A stretch of 64,000 bases of DNA, taken from assembly GCA_949130495.1 (NCBI GenBank), contig OX422221.1, positions 476,055,159 through 476,119,158 of the forward strand. Direction: 5' to 3'. Positions 13,046-25,061 of the stretch are shown here, one piece after another. A model generated the notes under the pieces. It worked only from the letters and a program-made list of their open reading frames with translations, did not search any database and was not told where the DNA came from. The position numbers and the translations under genes are program-made. Origin of the DNA: Sambucus nigra (Eukaryota; Streptophyta; Magnoliopsida; Dipsacales; Adoxaceae). Every line of letters begins with the position of its first letter. Position 1 is the first letter of the stretch.

Positions 13046-14505
13046 TAGGGGTGCAACCAGTACGGTATGGTCGGCAACGACCCCTTACTAATACCAAAAC
13101 CAAAATATAAATGGTAAAACCGTTTGTACCAATTTATGGGATGGTACATCAAAACCAAAACCAAAACCAAACCGATCGATTTTATAATATTTTCGGTATT
13201 TTTGGATTTTTTTGTTTCGGTAATCTCGGTTTCAATTATGGGTTTTCACGGTAAAAAGCAAAATTTCAAATCTTTTTTTCCCTGATGAATACCATAATTT
13301 TAAACTAAACTATGTTAATTTCTTATTAACTAAACCCAAACTCACAACCGAGATATAAAAAAAAATTCACCCCCACCCACAGTGGACTGCTTCTCAAATG
13401 GAGTTCCGAAATGTAAACATTTCGCACATTTAGGGTTTAATCAAAGTCACAATGATGATGGGTTGTTTCAAAAAAATGAAAGCATATGTATTTTTCTATT
13501 CAAATATCATAACAAAAACGAAAAAAATGCTGCGTTCATGTTAATTAATCATCATGGTTTCACCAAAAAAGTAAAAAGAAAAAGAAGTAGTGCTTGTGAT
13601 TTTGTGTTAATTATCATGGTTTATTTTTTGGCTCTTTTGTCACATTTGGGGTTTAAAAAAAGAAGCAGTGGTTGGTCAAATACATCTCCGGTGATAGGGA
13701 CAACATAATGGAGAATGAAGATTATTGGATAAATCACAAGTACTAATGCATAGAAATACCCAAAAAACTTCAATCTCAGAACATAACCTCTCAAATTTAT
13801 GTTTGGACAACAATACGCAATATAGGCAAAGAAACATGGACAACGCTACACAAGTCAACTCTGGCAAACCCAATGTAACGCAACAGTGATAAAGCAATGC
13901 AACTCCGGCGAACCCAACCCCAGACCAGACTAGACCCAACCCCAGGCCCATCTCCTTACAAGTCCGCCGAACCATAACCATAACCGAACCCAACCCAACC
14001 CGAACAACACCCGATTATGAATAAGAAAAGAAAAAGAGATATATACATACATAAGAAATCGAATCTAACATATCTAATGATTTGGGAAAAACTAGAGTTA
14101 CCTTGTGCTTTTAAGGGAGAGAGACGTCTTGGATTGTTGTGTGTGCTGCTGATTTGTTGTATGTGAAACAATAAAAACAAAATTTAGGGCTTTGTGTCTC
14201 TTATAGTGAGGGAAATGAAAGGATAAGATGGCTTTTATAGTATGGTAATATGTGAGAAGTTTGGTATGATATTTCGGTACGGTAAATTCAGCAATTTTGG
14301 TACGGTAAATTTGGTATGATATGTCGGTACGGTAAATTTGGTAAATCATTTTTTTAGATCTAAAAACCAAAACCAATTAAATTTTTGACGGTATTTCCTG
14401 TTTCAGTAAAATTGGTTTTCAGTAATTCATAATATGAAACCAAAAGCATTTTTTCGAGACCAAAATGGTACAGTACGATAAAAATCCGTACTGATTGCAC
14501 CCATA
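13046..14505. mobile_element. hAT-like non-autonomous element in RT of C
   Basis: Terminal inverted repeats: left TAGGGGTGCAACCAGTACGG and, on the other strand at the right end, TATGGGTGCAATCAGTACGG. The flanks are GCTCAAGG (13038-13045) and GTTCAGGG (14506-14513), an 8-bp target duplication with two mismatches. TAGGGGTG ends with an 8-bp duplication are hAT features. Subterminal repeats of the GGTACGGTAAATTTGG type lie at about 14272-14345, and related ACCAAAACCAAAACC words at 13090-13175. No transposase domain is visible in 1460 bp; the internal frames are not recognisable. Confidence 0.75.
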
Positions 14506-14513
14506 GTTCAGGG

Positions 14514-14647
14514 TTATGCCGTCTGGGCTAACTAATGCTCCAACCGTTTTCATGGATCTTATAAACAAGGTGCTTAGAGATGTGATAGTTTTCATAGATG
14601 ATATTTTGGTATATTCTCGGATTGCGGGAGAGCACGCAGAGCACCTA
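14514..14647 (+). pseudogene. reverse transcriptase of element C, catalytic FIDD segment
   Basis: This continues the RT directly after the hAT-like insertion in an open frame: [20 protein letters not shown], a short deletion relative to the family, then [22 protein letters not shown]. The FIDD box at 14591-14602 is the gypsy form of the catalytic YxDD. The frame runs into the 5' LTR of element B at 14648. Confidence 0.9.
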
Positions 14648-16026
14648 TGATAATACACAAATATGGCGTATTTCATCCATCGAACCGATGCATTTTAGCT
14701 CCCTCGGGTGCCTTAATCTCTATATTTAAGCCCGTTAACCAAACAACCTCGGTTTATATTGTTAACATGCTATATGAAGTATACATGGACTTTTGTAGGT
14801 ATTTGGGTACTAAGAATGGATTTTGGACGCATTCTGCTCAAGTTTCGTATGCAATCACACGTTCAAGGATAATTTGGTCACGAAAGTTGTAGCCCTCCTC
14901 GCAAGCTTCGCGTGGCCACTAACGGTGCGCAATTCCGATCCCTAACGAAGAAGTTACGGCATTTCTAGCGGAAGGGAATACCAAATACACCAAAATAGGA
15001 GGAAAGGAGAATCTGCCCAGCTTGATCGATCGATCCTTCAGATTTTGGCCACGATTTCAACCATCGATCGATCGATCAAAGGGATTGATCGATCGATCCC
15101 CTGCTTTTTTGAGATATTTTTCTTTTCTTTTCTTTTCTCCCACTTACTATATATGGGAATTTTGTTGTAATATCAGAGATACTTAGTTTTAGAATACATA
15201 TTAGGTTAGGGTTTGGTTTTGAGAGCTCATCTTCTTCTCTTCTTGGGGTGACATCCATTTAGTTTGGTAAGATTGAATTATTCATTATCATCTCCTTTAA
15301 TATAGTTTTGTTCTTTATTTTCCTTGCTTTGTAACTTAGTTTCATGCTTTATTAATTAGTTTACTTGCTTTATTTCTTACTTTCCTAGTTTAATTAGTTG
15401 TAATTAGTTTAGTTCATGTATTGCCCTTATATAAATAGGGTCGGGATTTCGTTCCGCCATTAACGGGCCCCGAGCTCTGAAAATTAGGTTTTGTGCAGAA
15501 TTGCGTTTAATTGAACCCGCGCGTATTAAAGTCGGATTATTACGCGTTTAACTTTCTCTGTCATGCATCGTTAGTGTTTATAGCGATAATCCAAGTTTAT
15601 CCGCGTGCGACCAATTTTCGGTTAAATGTTTATTCACTCAACTTTGGCTTAAATTCCTTATTATGTGAAGTTTATGATTAATTGAGGATGCTCGATTAAA
15701 TTGATCTCGAGTCGAAATTTTGACTAATAAGTGTTTCGAGCCCTATGGTTGGATGATATCCCGATCCTCTCTTTTACTTTATTTAGAGTTAAGTTATTCT
15801 TTTCTTTTATTTACAACCACCCATCACCCTTTTTCACTTTTATTCCTATATTAATAATCTGATTAAAATCTGTCAAACACTCCCTGTAGATTCGATACCC
15901 AACTTATCGCTATACTTGTATCACAAGTGCGATAATAATTTAGGTTTTTGTATAGAGTTGGTGAGCTGAATATAAAACAACTGACACGTAGGTGACTCTC
16001 TCGTCGCGGCAAAACCCGGTCTATCA
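14648..16026 (+). repeat. 5' LTR of element B
   Basis: 1379 bp, matched by the 3' LTR. It lacks about 42 bases present in the other copy after TTCAAGG(A/G)(T/C)AATT(T/C)GGTCA (near 14880; compare 29574-29615). It contains GATC-rich palindromes at 15021-15102 and a TATA-like word TATATAAATAGG-type (TTATATAAATAGGG at about 15427), a plausible promoter. Confidence 0.9.
15021..15102. repeat. GATCGATC palindromic array, 5' LTR of B
   Basis: Three clusters of 2-3 tandem GATC units, separated by about 20-40 bases. Related clusters lie in the 3' LTR (29747-29857) and in the internal region (17855-17899). Confidence 0.95.
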
Positions 16027-16028
16027 AA

Positions 16029-16046
16029 TGGCGCCGTTATCGGGGA
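16029..16046 (+). other. primer-binding site of element B
   Basis: TGGCGCCGTTATCGGGGA, two bases after the 5' LTR. This is close to the TGGCGCCGTTGCCGGGGA form used by Athila-type elements, generally assigned to a tRNA-Asp primer. The tRNA assignment is from memory. Confidence 0.85.
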
Positions 16047-16207
16047 ATGTTTTAGTTTAGATTTTAATTGTTTTATTAGTTCGCAGTATTCTTTCTTTTG
16101 TATTTGTATTCTTTGTTTTAACCTTTTTTGCAGGACTTCTACATTTGAGCGCCTATAAACGCTTGAATTTTTCCCGTCGCACATTGCTTTGTTATTTTAG
16201 GGTAAGC

Positions 16208-17326
16208 ATGTCTTATTCTAATTTTTCTGGTAATCCTAATGATAATTCTCAAAATTCAGGTAAACCTATGACTTTTTGTCAATACTTGCAATACCAAAAA
16301 ATTGCAACATCTAAAATGACATTGGGTGAGTATTACGAAAGTCAAAGTTTGGATTACATCAATTTTGGGCGTGATCATTTTGATTCTGGGTCGCAAGATC
16401 CTTATGATAAGAATTTCAAAACAAATTGTAATCATTTTCAAAATTCTTATGTTAATGATTTTGATAGTAGTACTGAGAACAATTTCCAAAACTCTCAATT
16501 CCAAGAATCCGCTCCTCACCCTATGACTTTTGGTGAGGCATTGCGCATGCTTGAAAATGAGAGGATTTAAAACCGTTATCGGGAAGAAAATCGTTGTTGG
16601 GAACATGAGTTGGATTTATTATTCGAATCCAACGACGACTTTTCTTTTGAGACTTTTCAAGTTGAGGACTATTTTGAACCAAATGAGGACTTCGTTCCTA
16701 CTTTGGAACAAATCATCCTTGACTTGACCCATGGTATTGTGGAGAATGAAAATGAGGATGAAAGAGGCATAGTATCCATTTGCAATGAACTCGTTTCTTC
16801 TTTGATTCTCAAAGAAGAAAGTTTCATTGTAAACGATCCTATTTCTTCTGAAATTCAATCTTCTGGCGATGATCACTCATCGCCTGAGATTGAATTTCTT
16901 TCATCCCCGTCTTTGTTCTATACCGTCACACCAATTTTAGTACTTGATGAATCAGTTCAAGACTTTACAGTTCCAAACCTTTTCACCGATGAGGAGCACT
17001 CGCTCGAGCCGCCTTCCATGACGACATCTTTGCCCTCATGTGCGCCGCCTCCCATTCCAACTTTAAAATACTTGGGAGATGATTCAATTTTTCTTGGCCC
17101 ACATGTGTATTTGTCGCCCCTCCTATCCAAATCGTCCACCATCCCTCCCAAATTTTTAATTGGGGATGGTTCATCTTTTCCACCACCCACATGCCTTCCG
17201 TCGCTTGAATGGAATTCCTATTTTTCGGGAGGCATGCATGAGAGGGAAGGTCCACCATTGGTCTTCCAAAGTCAAAATGTTGTTTGGGTGGACCCTCAAA
17301 AATTCCTACTATTAGTATATAGCTAA
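16208..17326 (+). pseudogene. element B ORF1, unknown protein, one stop codon
   Basis: A 373-codon frame from ATG at 16208 to the stop at 17324, interrupted by one TAA (16568-16570) and with no frameshift. The N-terminal part is Asn/Ser/Phe-rich and has two related blocks, PMTFCQYLQYQKI and PMTFGEALRMLENERI, about 95 residues apart. The middle is acidic (Glu/Asp-rich) and the last 130 residues are Pro/Ser-rich and low-complexity. I see no zinc knuckle, protease or polymerase motif. It sits right after the PBS where gag belongs. I do not recognise the protein; a divergent structural protein is possible but unproven. Confidence 0.7.
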
Positions 17327-18524
17327 TTAGAATTCCTATGTGTAGGTTGTATATACTAACCTTTTCATTTTTTATTTCTTCTTAATTTAGTCTAGTGTAA
17401 TTAGTTAATCTCTTGTTATATTTTTTGTATGCTTGGTTCTAACTCTTGATATAGGTTCAACGGACTTGAAATTGCAGAAATTGTGCATCCCGGCATACTT
17501 TAGTTAAGAAAAAAATGAAAACAGTCACAAAAAGATTTTTTCTTTCTTTTACACACACTCATTCTCACGCATTTGCATTTGTTTTTCTTTTTCTTTTCTT
17601 TTATTTTTCATTTATTTGTGAACATGCGTGTGTGTCGCTCGTCGTATATATTTTTCATTTTTTTTGGTTAACATATGTGTATGTATGTGCATATTTAGTC
17701 TAATTCTTTGTTATTTTATTTTATTTTTATTTTTATTTTTAATTTTTTAATTTTCATATACTTATATATACTTATTTATACACCCCCCCTTATTCCCTCA
17801 AATGCAATTTCCCCCCCATTTTGAAAAAATAGGAAGCAGTTTGCATTTAACTACTTGATCGATCGATCGATCGATTCCCAGGCTCGATCGATCGATCAAC
17901 GGGTTAAATGCCAAAATCTGCCTTGTTTTTTCCACTTTCCTTCATTCTTTTATCTCTCTTCTCTCCATTTTCGTGCCCTAAAAATCCCCCAACCCCATTT
18001 CCTTCAATTTTCAGCCCTTGTCTACACTTTAGAGGTATAATAATTCCTATTTACTTGTTTATTTGTAGATTTTGGTTGAATTATGTCATTATTTCACTGT
18101 TTTATCCACGTTTTGATATGTTTGAATGTGTGTTGGTTGTGTCCCTGTTTTTGTTGTTCCAACTGATTTTTCTTGCTGATTATTGCTATATATCCATTCA
18201 TAAACACATATGTATTGTTGCATTATTGTTGTGTTCATGAATGGGGCTCCATTGTTGGTTCAAATAGTATTTTTTCACCCTCACCGCACATTGCGCACGC
18301 CAACTGTTCGCTAAAATGCCCCAAAGAGTTTTCAATCCATTTTTGGCACACGCTTGGGTGATTTTCACTCGTTGTCGCATGTCGACAAATTTTATCGCAA
18401 TGTTGATTCTTTTTCGCTCGATTTTGTGCACGTGCACCCACCATTTCAACTCGTACACTAACTAACCATTAATTGTGCTTACAATTTTTTGTTGTATTGC
18501 TTAATTATTGTTTTGTAGGTTGAA
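17327..18524. other. element B inter-ORF region
   Basis: Pyrimidine-rich non-coding DNA between the two B reading frames, with long T/C tracts (17540-17760 and 17920-17960) and a GATC palindrome array at 17855-17899. No gene is seen. TTTTGTAG directly before the ORF2 start at 18525 could be a splice acceptor, which would allow a spliced ORF2 message. Confidence 0.5.
17855..17899. repeat. GATCGATC palindromic array, internal to B
   Basis: TTGATCGATCGATCGATCGA followed after 12 bases by CTCGATCGATCGATCAA. It is the same word as in both LTRs although this is not LTR sequence. Confidence 0.95.
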
Positions 18525-19726
18525 ATGGCAAATCTCAAGAAATACAAGTTCACTATGTGCGTGCCCAACCGGGGCTTCGAGGGATTCCGTTGTGAGCAAG
18601 AACGGGATTGGTTTTAGGCCTACTTTCAGACTTCCGAGAGGCCATTGGGCTATGATTTTGCCTGGAAACTTGAAGATGTATCGCAGGAGGCGCGTCTACT
18701 TTTGCGCCGACAGGGATGGGAGCCCTTTCTCGCTACTAATGGGAACGTTAATGAAGAGCTCGTTAGAATGTTTTACGCGATATTAGTAGAGGTGAGAGGG
18801 CATGGGCCTACTACATTCGAGGCCATGGTCCGTGGGGTGAGGATACCACTATGCCGTTCTGATTTGGAGGCCTTTATGGGCGTTCCAGACCCCGCGGATC
18901 CTGTCAGTTTATTGGATGGGGATATGTTTGGTCATGCGACGTTTATTGAGGCCCTTGCGCCGGGCGAGGTATGAAAGAAGGGTGCTTTTCGTTCGGTCGC
19001 AATGGCGAACTTGTCGAGACTACTCCACTACATCAACGTCCACTCTTTCATGGTGACGAGCAACCGATCTGAGGTGCGTCACAAGCATGCGGCATTCATC
19101 TACACTATGCTTAATAATTTGGGCGATATCAGTTTGCCCAAAATCTTTTTGGAGACGATGCTCGCGACATCCACGGAGATTGCCTGGAGACATTCCCTTC
19201 CTTTTCCTGCCCTCATCACGAGGATCTGCACTTCACACGGTTGCCCTAAGTACGACGCTGATCGCAAGCGTGAGCCACTAGGACTTCTCACAAAAGACAA
19301 CATTTCAAAGATGTTGACTCACGCGTGGGGGGGGGGGGGGGGGAATCGGGGAAAAAGAGGCGGACGACAGAGGTGGCTGATATGGCAGCAGAGGAGGCCG
19401 AGATGAGACATATGGAGCAGGGTGAGGGTTCTCACATTCCACACAAAGATTTGGATGCTCGCTTTGAGGCATTTCAGGCAGTGCAGGACCAGCGCTGAGA
19501 GGAAACCCAGCTTAGGTGGGCTACATGGGAGTTCCGCCTAGATCAGGAGAGAGATGAGCGCCGGCAGGATAGAGCCGATCAGAGGCAGGCGAGAGTGCAG
19601 CAGAGGCATGAGTACCAGATGATGCATGCGATGATGCAAGACATTTATTTGCATCGGCATGGTTCAGACGCCCCTCTACCTCCTCATTTTCAGGATCCTT
19701 CAGATCCTAGTGGTTCCAACCACTAG
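18525..19726 (+). pseudogene. element B ORF2, 'putative plant transposon protein'-like
   Basis: About 400 codons from ATG 18525 (MANLKKYKFTMCVPNRGFEG) to TAG 19724. One frame runs to 19326 with stops at 18615 and 18972. After a run of 17 G (19327-19343) the frame changes and continues with one more stop near 19496. The core (GWEPFLATNGNVNEELVRMF, FEAMVRGVRIPL, LEAFMGVPDP, then LSRLLHYINVHSFMV, HKHAAFIYTMLNN and FPALITRICTSHGCP) resembles the plant 'putative transposon protein' domain found in many LTR-element ORFs; that match is from memory. The C-terminus is Gln/Arg/Glu-rich, likely coiled coil, ending in a Pro-rich tail. The function is unknown. Confidence 0.75.
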
Positions 19727-21278
19727 GCTACTGCTGTTTTGGGTCATTTTTGCATTTCTGGGATGGATATTATGTTGTATTTTTATTTATTATTTTATTT
19801 TTATTTCTTTATTTTTTATAGTTGTAATGTATTAAGTTGTTTTTTATCGAACTTATGAAATGAGAAATGAGAATGTAGTTTGAGATTGTTTATTGAATTT
19901 TGATGTGTGTGACCTTCTATTTTATAAAATCAAAATGTTCACCATCAATTTATCTAGTATTTGCACTTCGCCCCTCTATATTGTTGTGACTTGTGACATG
20001 AATTCTTTTAACTTAATACATCGGTACATATTCTTCCTATGCTTTGTACTAACTTGCTTTGCAGATTCATTTGGACTTGTACTTATGGAGATCGCTCCAA
20101 ATTTGGGTAAAATCATTTTTTCCTATCTCCGTGTTGTGTTCTTTAATGGACGCATTGGGGAAAATGCAACATTTAAGTTAGGGGGTGTGTGATATTTTAT
20201 CCATTTCTTTGTTTAGTCCTTGAATTTGACTACAATTTAGTTACAAAGCACGTTTTTGTTAAAAATTTGAAAATTTTCAAAAATATTTTCTTTCTTTTTT
20301 CTCCTTTGTTGGGCATTTTGCCTTTGTTTCCGATGATAAATTTTAATAATTGCCTGATCCATTTGGCAATTCAACGATGCATGTTCTCGATTTTAGAAGT
20401 TATTAGACTTTAATCCTCAAATCATTGATATTATGAATAACTTCATGAATTAAACTTTAATCCCATGAGCACATGCCTTTTTCTTGTTATATTGATTTGA
20501 TTTAAGATTTTTATAACCCGATAATCTTTTGTTGCATTGTATATACTTACACCGAGTGAGATTAGAGACTTATCTTCATTTGTGAGTGTATACACTATTC
20601 TTTCCTCTTTGAAAACATTATTGTCGTTGGTAATCTCGTTATTCTTTCATTGTCCGTTCATTAATTGAGTTCATATAAGAAATGTATTACTTGAGCATGA
20701 TTTTTATTTATTGTTTTGACTCGAGAATTGCGTAAACTTTTTGAAATGATCATAGGCCATCTTTGTATATCACCCATATGACCTTGACCTCACCTTTTAT
20801 ATGTTCCCTAGTCAACCCACTTGAGCCTAAATACTAGCCTTTCATTTCATTACCCAAAATCCCCTAACCAACTCCAAATTGGAGTTTTATACCATACGTA
20901 TTACCTTGCATACCCTTGTTTGGATTCTTACTTGGGATTTAATGATATTGATGTGTATTGTGGTTGCCATTTGAGCATGAAAAGAGTGAGAAAAGAAGAA
21001 AGAAGTGAAAAAGAGATGAAAAAGAAAAAATAAAAAGCAAAAGAAAACAAAAGAAAAAAATGAGAAAAATAAGAAAAGAAAAAGAAAGAGAAATTTGTAT
21101 ATATTGTTTATAGTGATTCAATAATCCTTGTTACTCTCTCGATTGTTATATCTAATGATCGTTTGGAAATAATTTGTCCAATTTTGAAATTGTGCACTTT
21201 TTCCCATTATTTCGAGTTTCATCCCCAAACACCTTTGAATCTGTATATACTTCCCTTTCATTTCGTACCCTAGCCTAG
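19727..21278 (+). other. element B 3' internal region, left part
   Basis: No gene is seen. The sequence is T-rich, with a strongly A/G-rich stretch at about 20978-21092 (AAAAGAAAGAAG-like words, about 110 bases almost purely purine). The region continues on the other side of element A at 28588. Confidence 0.6.
20978..21092 (+). repeat. polypurine tract inside element B
   Basis: About 115 bases that are almost only A and G. It is far from the 3' LTR, so it is not the primary PPT. It could be an internal (central) polypurine tract or simply low complexity. Confidence 0.7.
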
Positions 21279-22910
21279 TGTTGGTACACGAGGCCCCCAG
21301 TTTTGAAATCTTACACTAAAAGTAATTTCCTTTTTAAATATGCGAAAGCGAGATGGTTCAGTTAAACGAGTACAAACAACAAATTTTAATTTCTTTCAAA
21401 TCAAAATTTAAAACAAGTGAAATAAGATTAAATCCACACAAATTTTAATTTCACTTAAACCAAATTAGTTTAACCCAAGTCCTAGAAAATTACCTAAGAC
21501 ATATATTCAATATTACCAAATTAGGCCAAACCAATTTTAACTAATAAAATTAATGACTTCAATTAAATTAACATATACCCAAATTTAATTTGCACCAAAT
21601 TAAACAAGTAGTGATTTAAACCAATTTTATCTTTTCACCTAAGCATGCGTTCTAGGTAAGTTTTGCAAAAGATAAAATAAACAAATAACCACTACGCCGC
21701 GATGTACGAGGAAAAATCCACAATGGGAAAAAACCTCGGACGACCCTAGCCTTAAGTCCACTAAGTATGATTTTACAATTACAAGACCGATGACTTACTT
21801 CCTCGACTCGACCCCTTTCAAGCCTTGACGCGTCTTCTTATAAACACCTCCGCCTAGTCCATAACCCCGGAACTCCATCGAAATCTTGGAATTCACCAAT
21901 GAGACTTTAGGTACACCGTCAACCACACATGGTGCCTTTCACCATATGAGAATGTCGCAGCAAAACCCGAACTTCTTCTTTATGGGATGTAGAAGGAAAC
22001 CTAAATGAACTCTTCAAATGGTAGAGTACAATCCGGTGCCAAACACTCAAAGAAATGATATATATATATATATATATATATATATTGAAACTTGGAATAA
22101 ACAATATGGGTGAACACAAGTGTTTAAAAGATTTTTCTTGAAGAAATGAACACTAAAAACATGAATTTTTTCTTGGAAAATTGAACTCACAAAACTCTCT
22201 CTAGGAGATGGAATAATATGAAAAAGTTAACTCAAAATAGTTGGTTCCCGCCCTACATAAGTCAGTCAAATGTTAGTGGGGGAAAGTAGTGGTAAAACTG
22301 TCAAACAATGCCCAAAACTGCCATTTTAATTTCCCTCCGGAAATCTCGTTCGAACGACCCTTCTAACAAAGTTCTAGTGGCCGGATGGGAAATCTCGTTG
22401 CCAAACTCGTTCGAATGACATTCTCTTTTGAACGACAATATTGAATGAAGTTCCAGAGACAATTTGTTGGCAAAACTTGTTCGAATGATATTCTCATTTG
22501 AACGAAAATCTCGTTCGAACGACAATATCGAACGAAAATCCAGAAAGCCTAAAAATTAAATTTTAGCCCAGAAACTTTATTTTAAAGTTTTAGAGAATCT
22601 TTATTTGAAAAATAGTTTAAACAAAACTTACACATAATACTAAATGTTCCAAGATCCTATATAATTATGTAATGCATTTATACCTTAGGATTAAATGGAA
22701 CAAATATTGTTGACGTAGAAACGAGGCACAATAAACTCGGCATCAGACTCGGCATCAGATGAAGCTTTATACTCTTGGCCGCTACGTCTTCAACTTTAGT
22801 ATGTCATAGGATTGAAGGATGGTCAATTACTCTATCCTATGACTCAAACGTTTTTGTCCGGAATTGAGCCAAAACTACAAAGGACTCAATTGGAAATTTG
22901 TGTCCTTACA
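21279..22910 (-). repeat. 3' LTR of element A
   Basis: 1632 bp. It matches the right LTR with scattered substitutions and short indels. It holds a TA microsatellite (about 22058-22085) and a TTCGAACGA array (22336-22535). Confidence 0.95.
22336..22535. repeat. TTCGAACGA word array, 3' LTR of A
   Basis: At least six degenerate copies of (A/C)TCGTTCGAACGA(C/A)-type words in about 200 bp, spaced 15-45 bases apart; several are perfect 10-12 base palindromes. A similar array lies in the other LTR. Confidence 0.85.
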
Positions 22911-22923
22911 AATCTCCCCCTTT
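22911..22923 (-). other. polypurine tract of element A
   Basis: On the minus strand AAAGGGGGAGATT lies directly before the 3' LTR start TGTAAGGACAC. This is the usual copia PPT form. Confidence 0.9.
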
Positions 22924-25050
22924 GGCTATTCCGGGACAAAAACCAACAAAAATCCTAAACGTCCGTCAAACTCTACTAGACTAATAAAAATTTCCCACCC
23001 AAAATAAAAATACAATGCTTGACTCAAACAACCCAAGGATCAATATCTTTGTCAATGGTGAAAGTTTCCATTTAGAACTATTCCTACACACTTAAGCAAA
23101 CTATCAAATGCATAGGGAATATCAATAATATTAAATGCAATTAAGATAAATAGTCCCCCTAAATTAATTCTCCCCTTTATCAACTGTGATCTACCTAAGA
23201 AGGTCGCGAATCCCCCTAAGTTAAATCTCCCCAACTAAGATACGATTACAATAGGATTAAAAACCATTTCTCCCCTATCATTCTCCCCCTTTTTGTTTAG
23301 GAATAGATAAATACTAAAGAATCAAAGATTAACTTTATCTCCCCCAATTAAAGCATAGACACCTCCTAAACTAAATAAAGGATAAATGGGATGGGATAAC
23401 AAGCTAAACATGCAATAGTGCGTAAAGTGATGAGAACATTAAAGCATGTGGGAAACAAAATCATAACTAATCCAACAGATAATAACGGATACCACCTAGG
23501 ATGCAAGAAAATGATACCAATATGATACAAAAAGTATTAAGCATGTGATATCAACAAAGAATGCAACAAGATAGATACCAATTATGAATTAAAGCATAGA
23601 TGGACTAGAAAGCAAGGAAAAGACAAAAAAATATCATATATATACATAGACTAAATATACCAATAATGCACATGCACGTATATATATAGATGATAACACA
23701 CAAATGACACAAAATAAAATAAGATTTTCACACTCGTATGACAAAAATGTGTCATATGAAAACGAAAGTGTTGGGGTGTGAACTAGTAATAATTAAATTT
23801 AGACCCAAACACTTAACAACATGTTCACAGAGTTCTCATTTGATTGCAAACTTCATCACATTTGAATATCACCTCATGTGACAATATAGATTGAAATCAA
23901 TGAATAAACATACACAATGCATACAAGCCTAGCATGTTGATGATTCTACAAACCAATAGAGTCATGACATTGAAAACGCAACTAGGATAAACGGACATTG
24001 CGCAAACCGTTGATATACCATCCAATCTCCCTCAATAAGCATATATTATTTATGAATGAATATATCAATAAAACAAGGCCTTGGCAATTATTTTTTTTAA
24101 TGCCATATCTTATTTTTAGGCCTTTGGACCACGTATTTCTTTTAGGTCCATTCAAACGGTGGCTTACTATTCTCAAAGGATAACAATTCCTTTCGGAGCC
24201 CTTCCCCGTGCACAATTATATACATCATTTTTTATATTTCACACAAATCTCACGTGAAACGAATTTTGACATGCACTAGTCCTCCTAGGTCACAAATATG
24301 TAGATGACAAGATTGGTAGGAGGACAACTCACAAAGCTCAAATATAACATGTGATGATTAAATTTCAAAAGAGCTCGTGCATGTGTGAATTGAGGAATAT
24401 AAAAATAAAATCCATTTAGGCAACACAAAATCCAACTACTCCATGTAAGCATGGTAAAGAACATTTTAAGGATTGACAATCTAAACCAAAAGTTCTAGCC
24501 ACATGGAAGCGAAAAAGAAAGGATTCTAACGCAAGTGTATGCCACATAGAGTGTGTCAAACTAAAATACACACAAAAAATCTTTTTGAGTTTTTTTGACA
24601 ATTTGTAAACCAAAAATAAAAATATTTACTCAAAAGACACACAAAAATCATTTGTATTTTTAATTAAGCCTGAATTACTAAAAGGTGAAACAAAAATGAT
24701 AAACAAAAATCTTTTTGTATTTTTCATTTAAAGCAAACTAAAATGAAAGAAGTATAATATAAAAGATAAACAAAAATCATAATTCTAGCATGTGATTAAG
24801 CATGGACCATAGACTGGAAAATGACTAAAAAAGCATACAATTAACATGATAATATAGCATATAGTACAAAAGCTAAAGTATGCAAATAAAACTAACACAT
24901 TCAACCTTTAGATTTTGCAAGGGAGGAAGCATGTGAAAGTAAATGAGAATCAAATACCCTATCTTGTAAAGCTACCAAGTCGGATCTCTTAACCTAAGTT
25001 AATGATGAATGACAATCTCGGGAAGTAGGAATCTTAGCTAACTCGGTTGC
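22924..25050 (-). other. element A internal region lacking pol
   Basis: About 2.1 kb of AT-rich DNA sits where integrase, RT and RNase H should lie. I find no copia motif on either strand. Several CTCCCCCT/CCCCCTAA words near 22915-23345 look like echoes of the PPT. Confidence 0.7.
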
Positions 25051-25061
25051 CTTACATTGGG

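Noticed and set aside
13382..14376. Several overlapping frames inside the hAT-like element
   Set aside because: Short, on conflicting strands, with no transposase motifs; treated as non-coding interior.
22915..23345. Multiple CTCCCCCT words as several PPTs, hence several LTR ends
   Set aside because: Only the copy at 22911-22923 abuts an LTR boundary; the rest have no adjacent TG...CA repeat.
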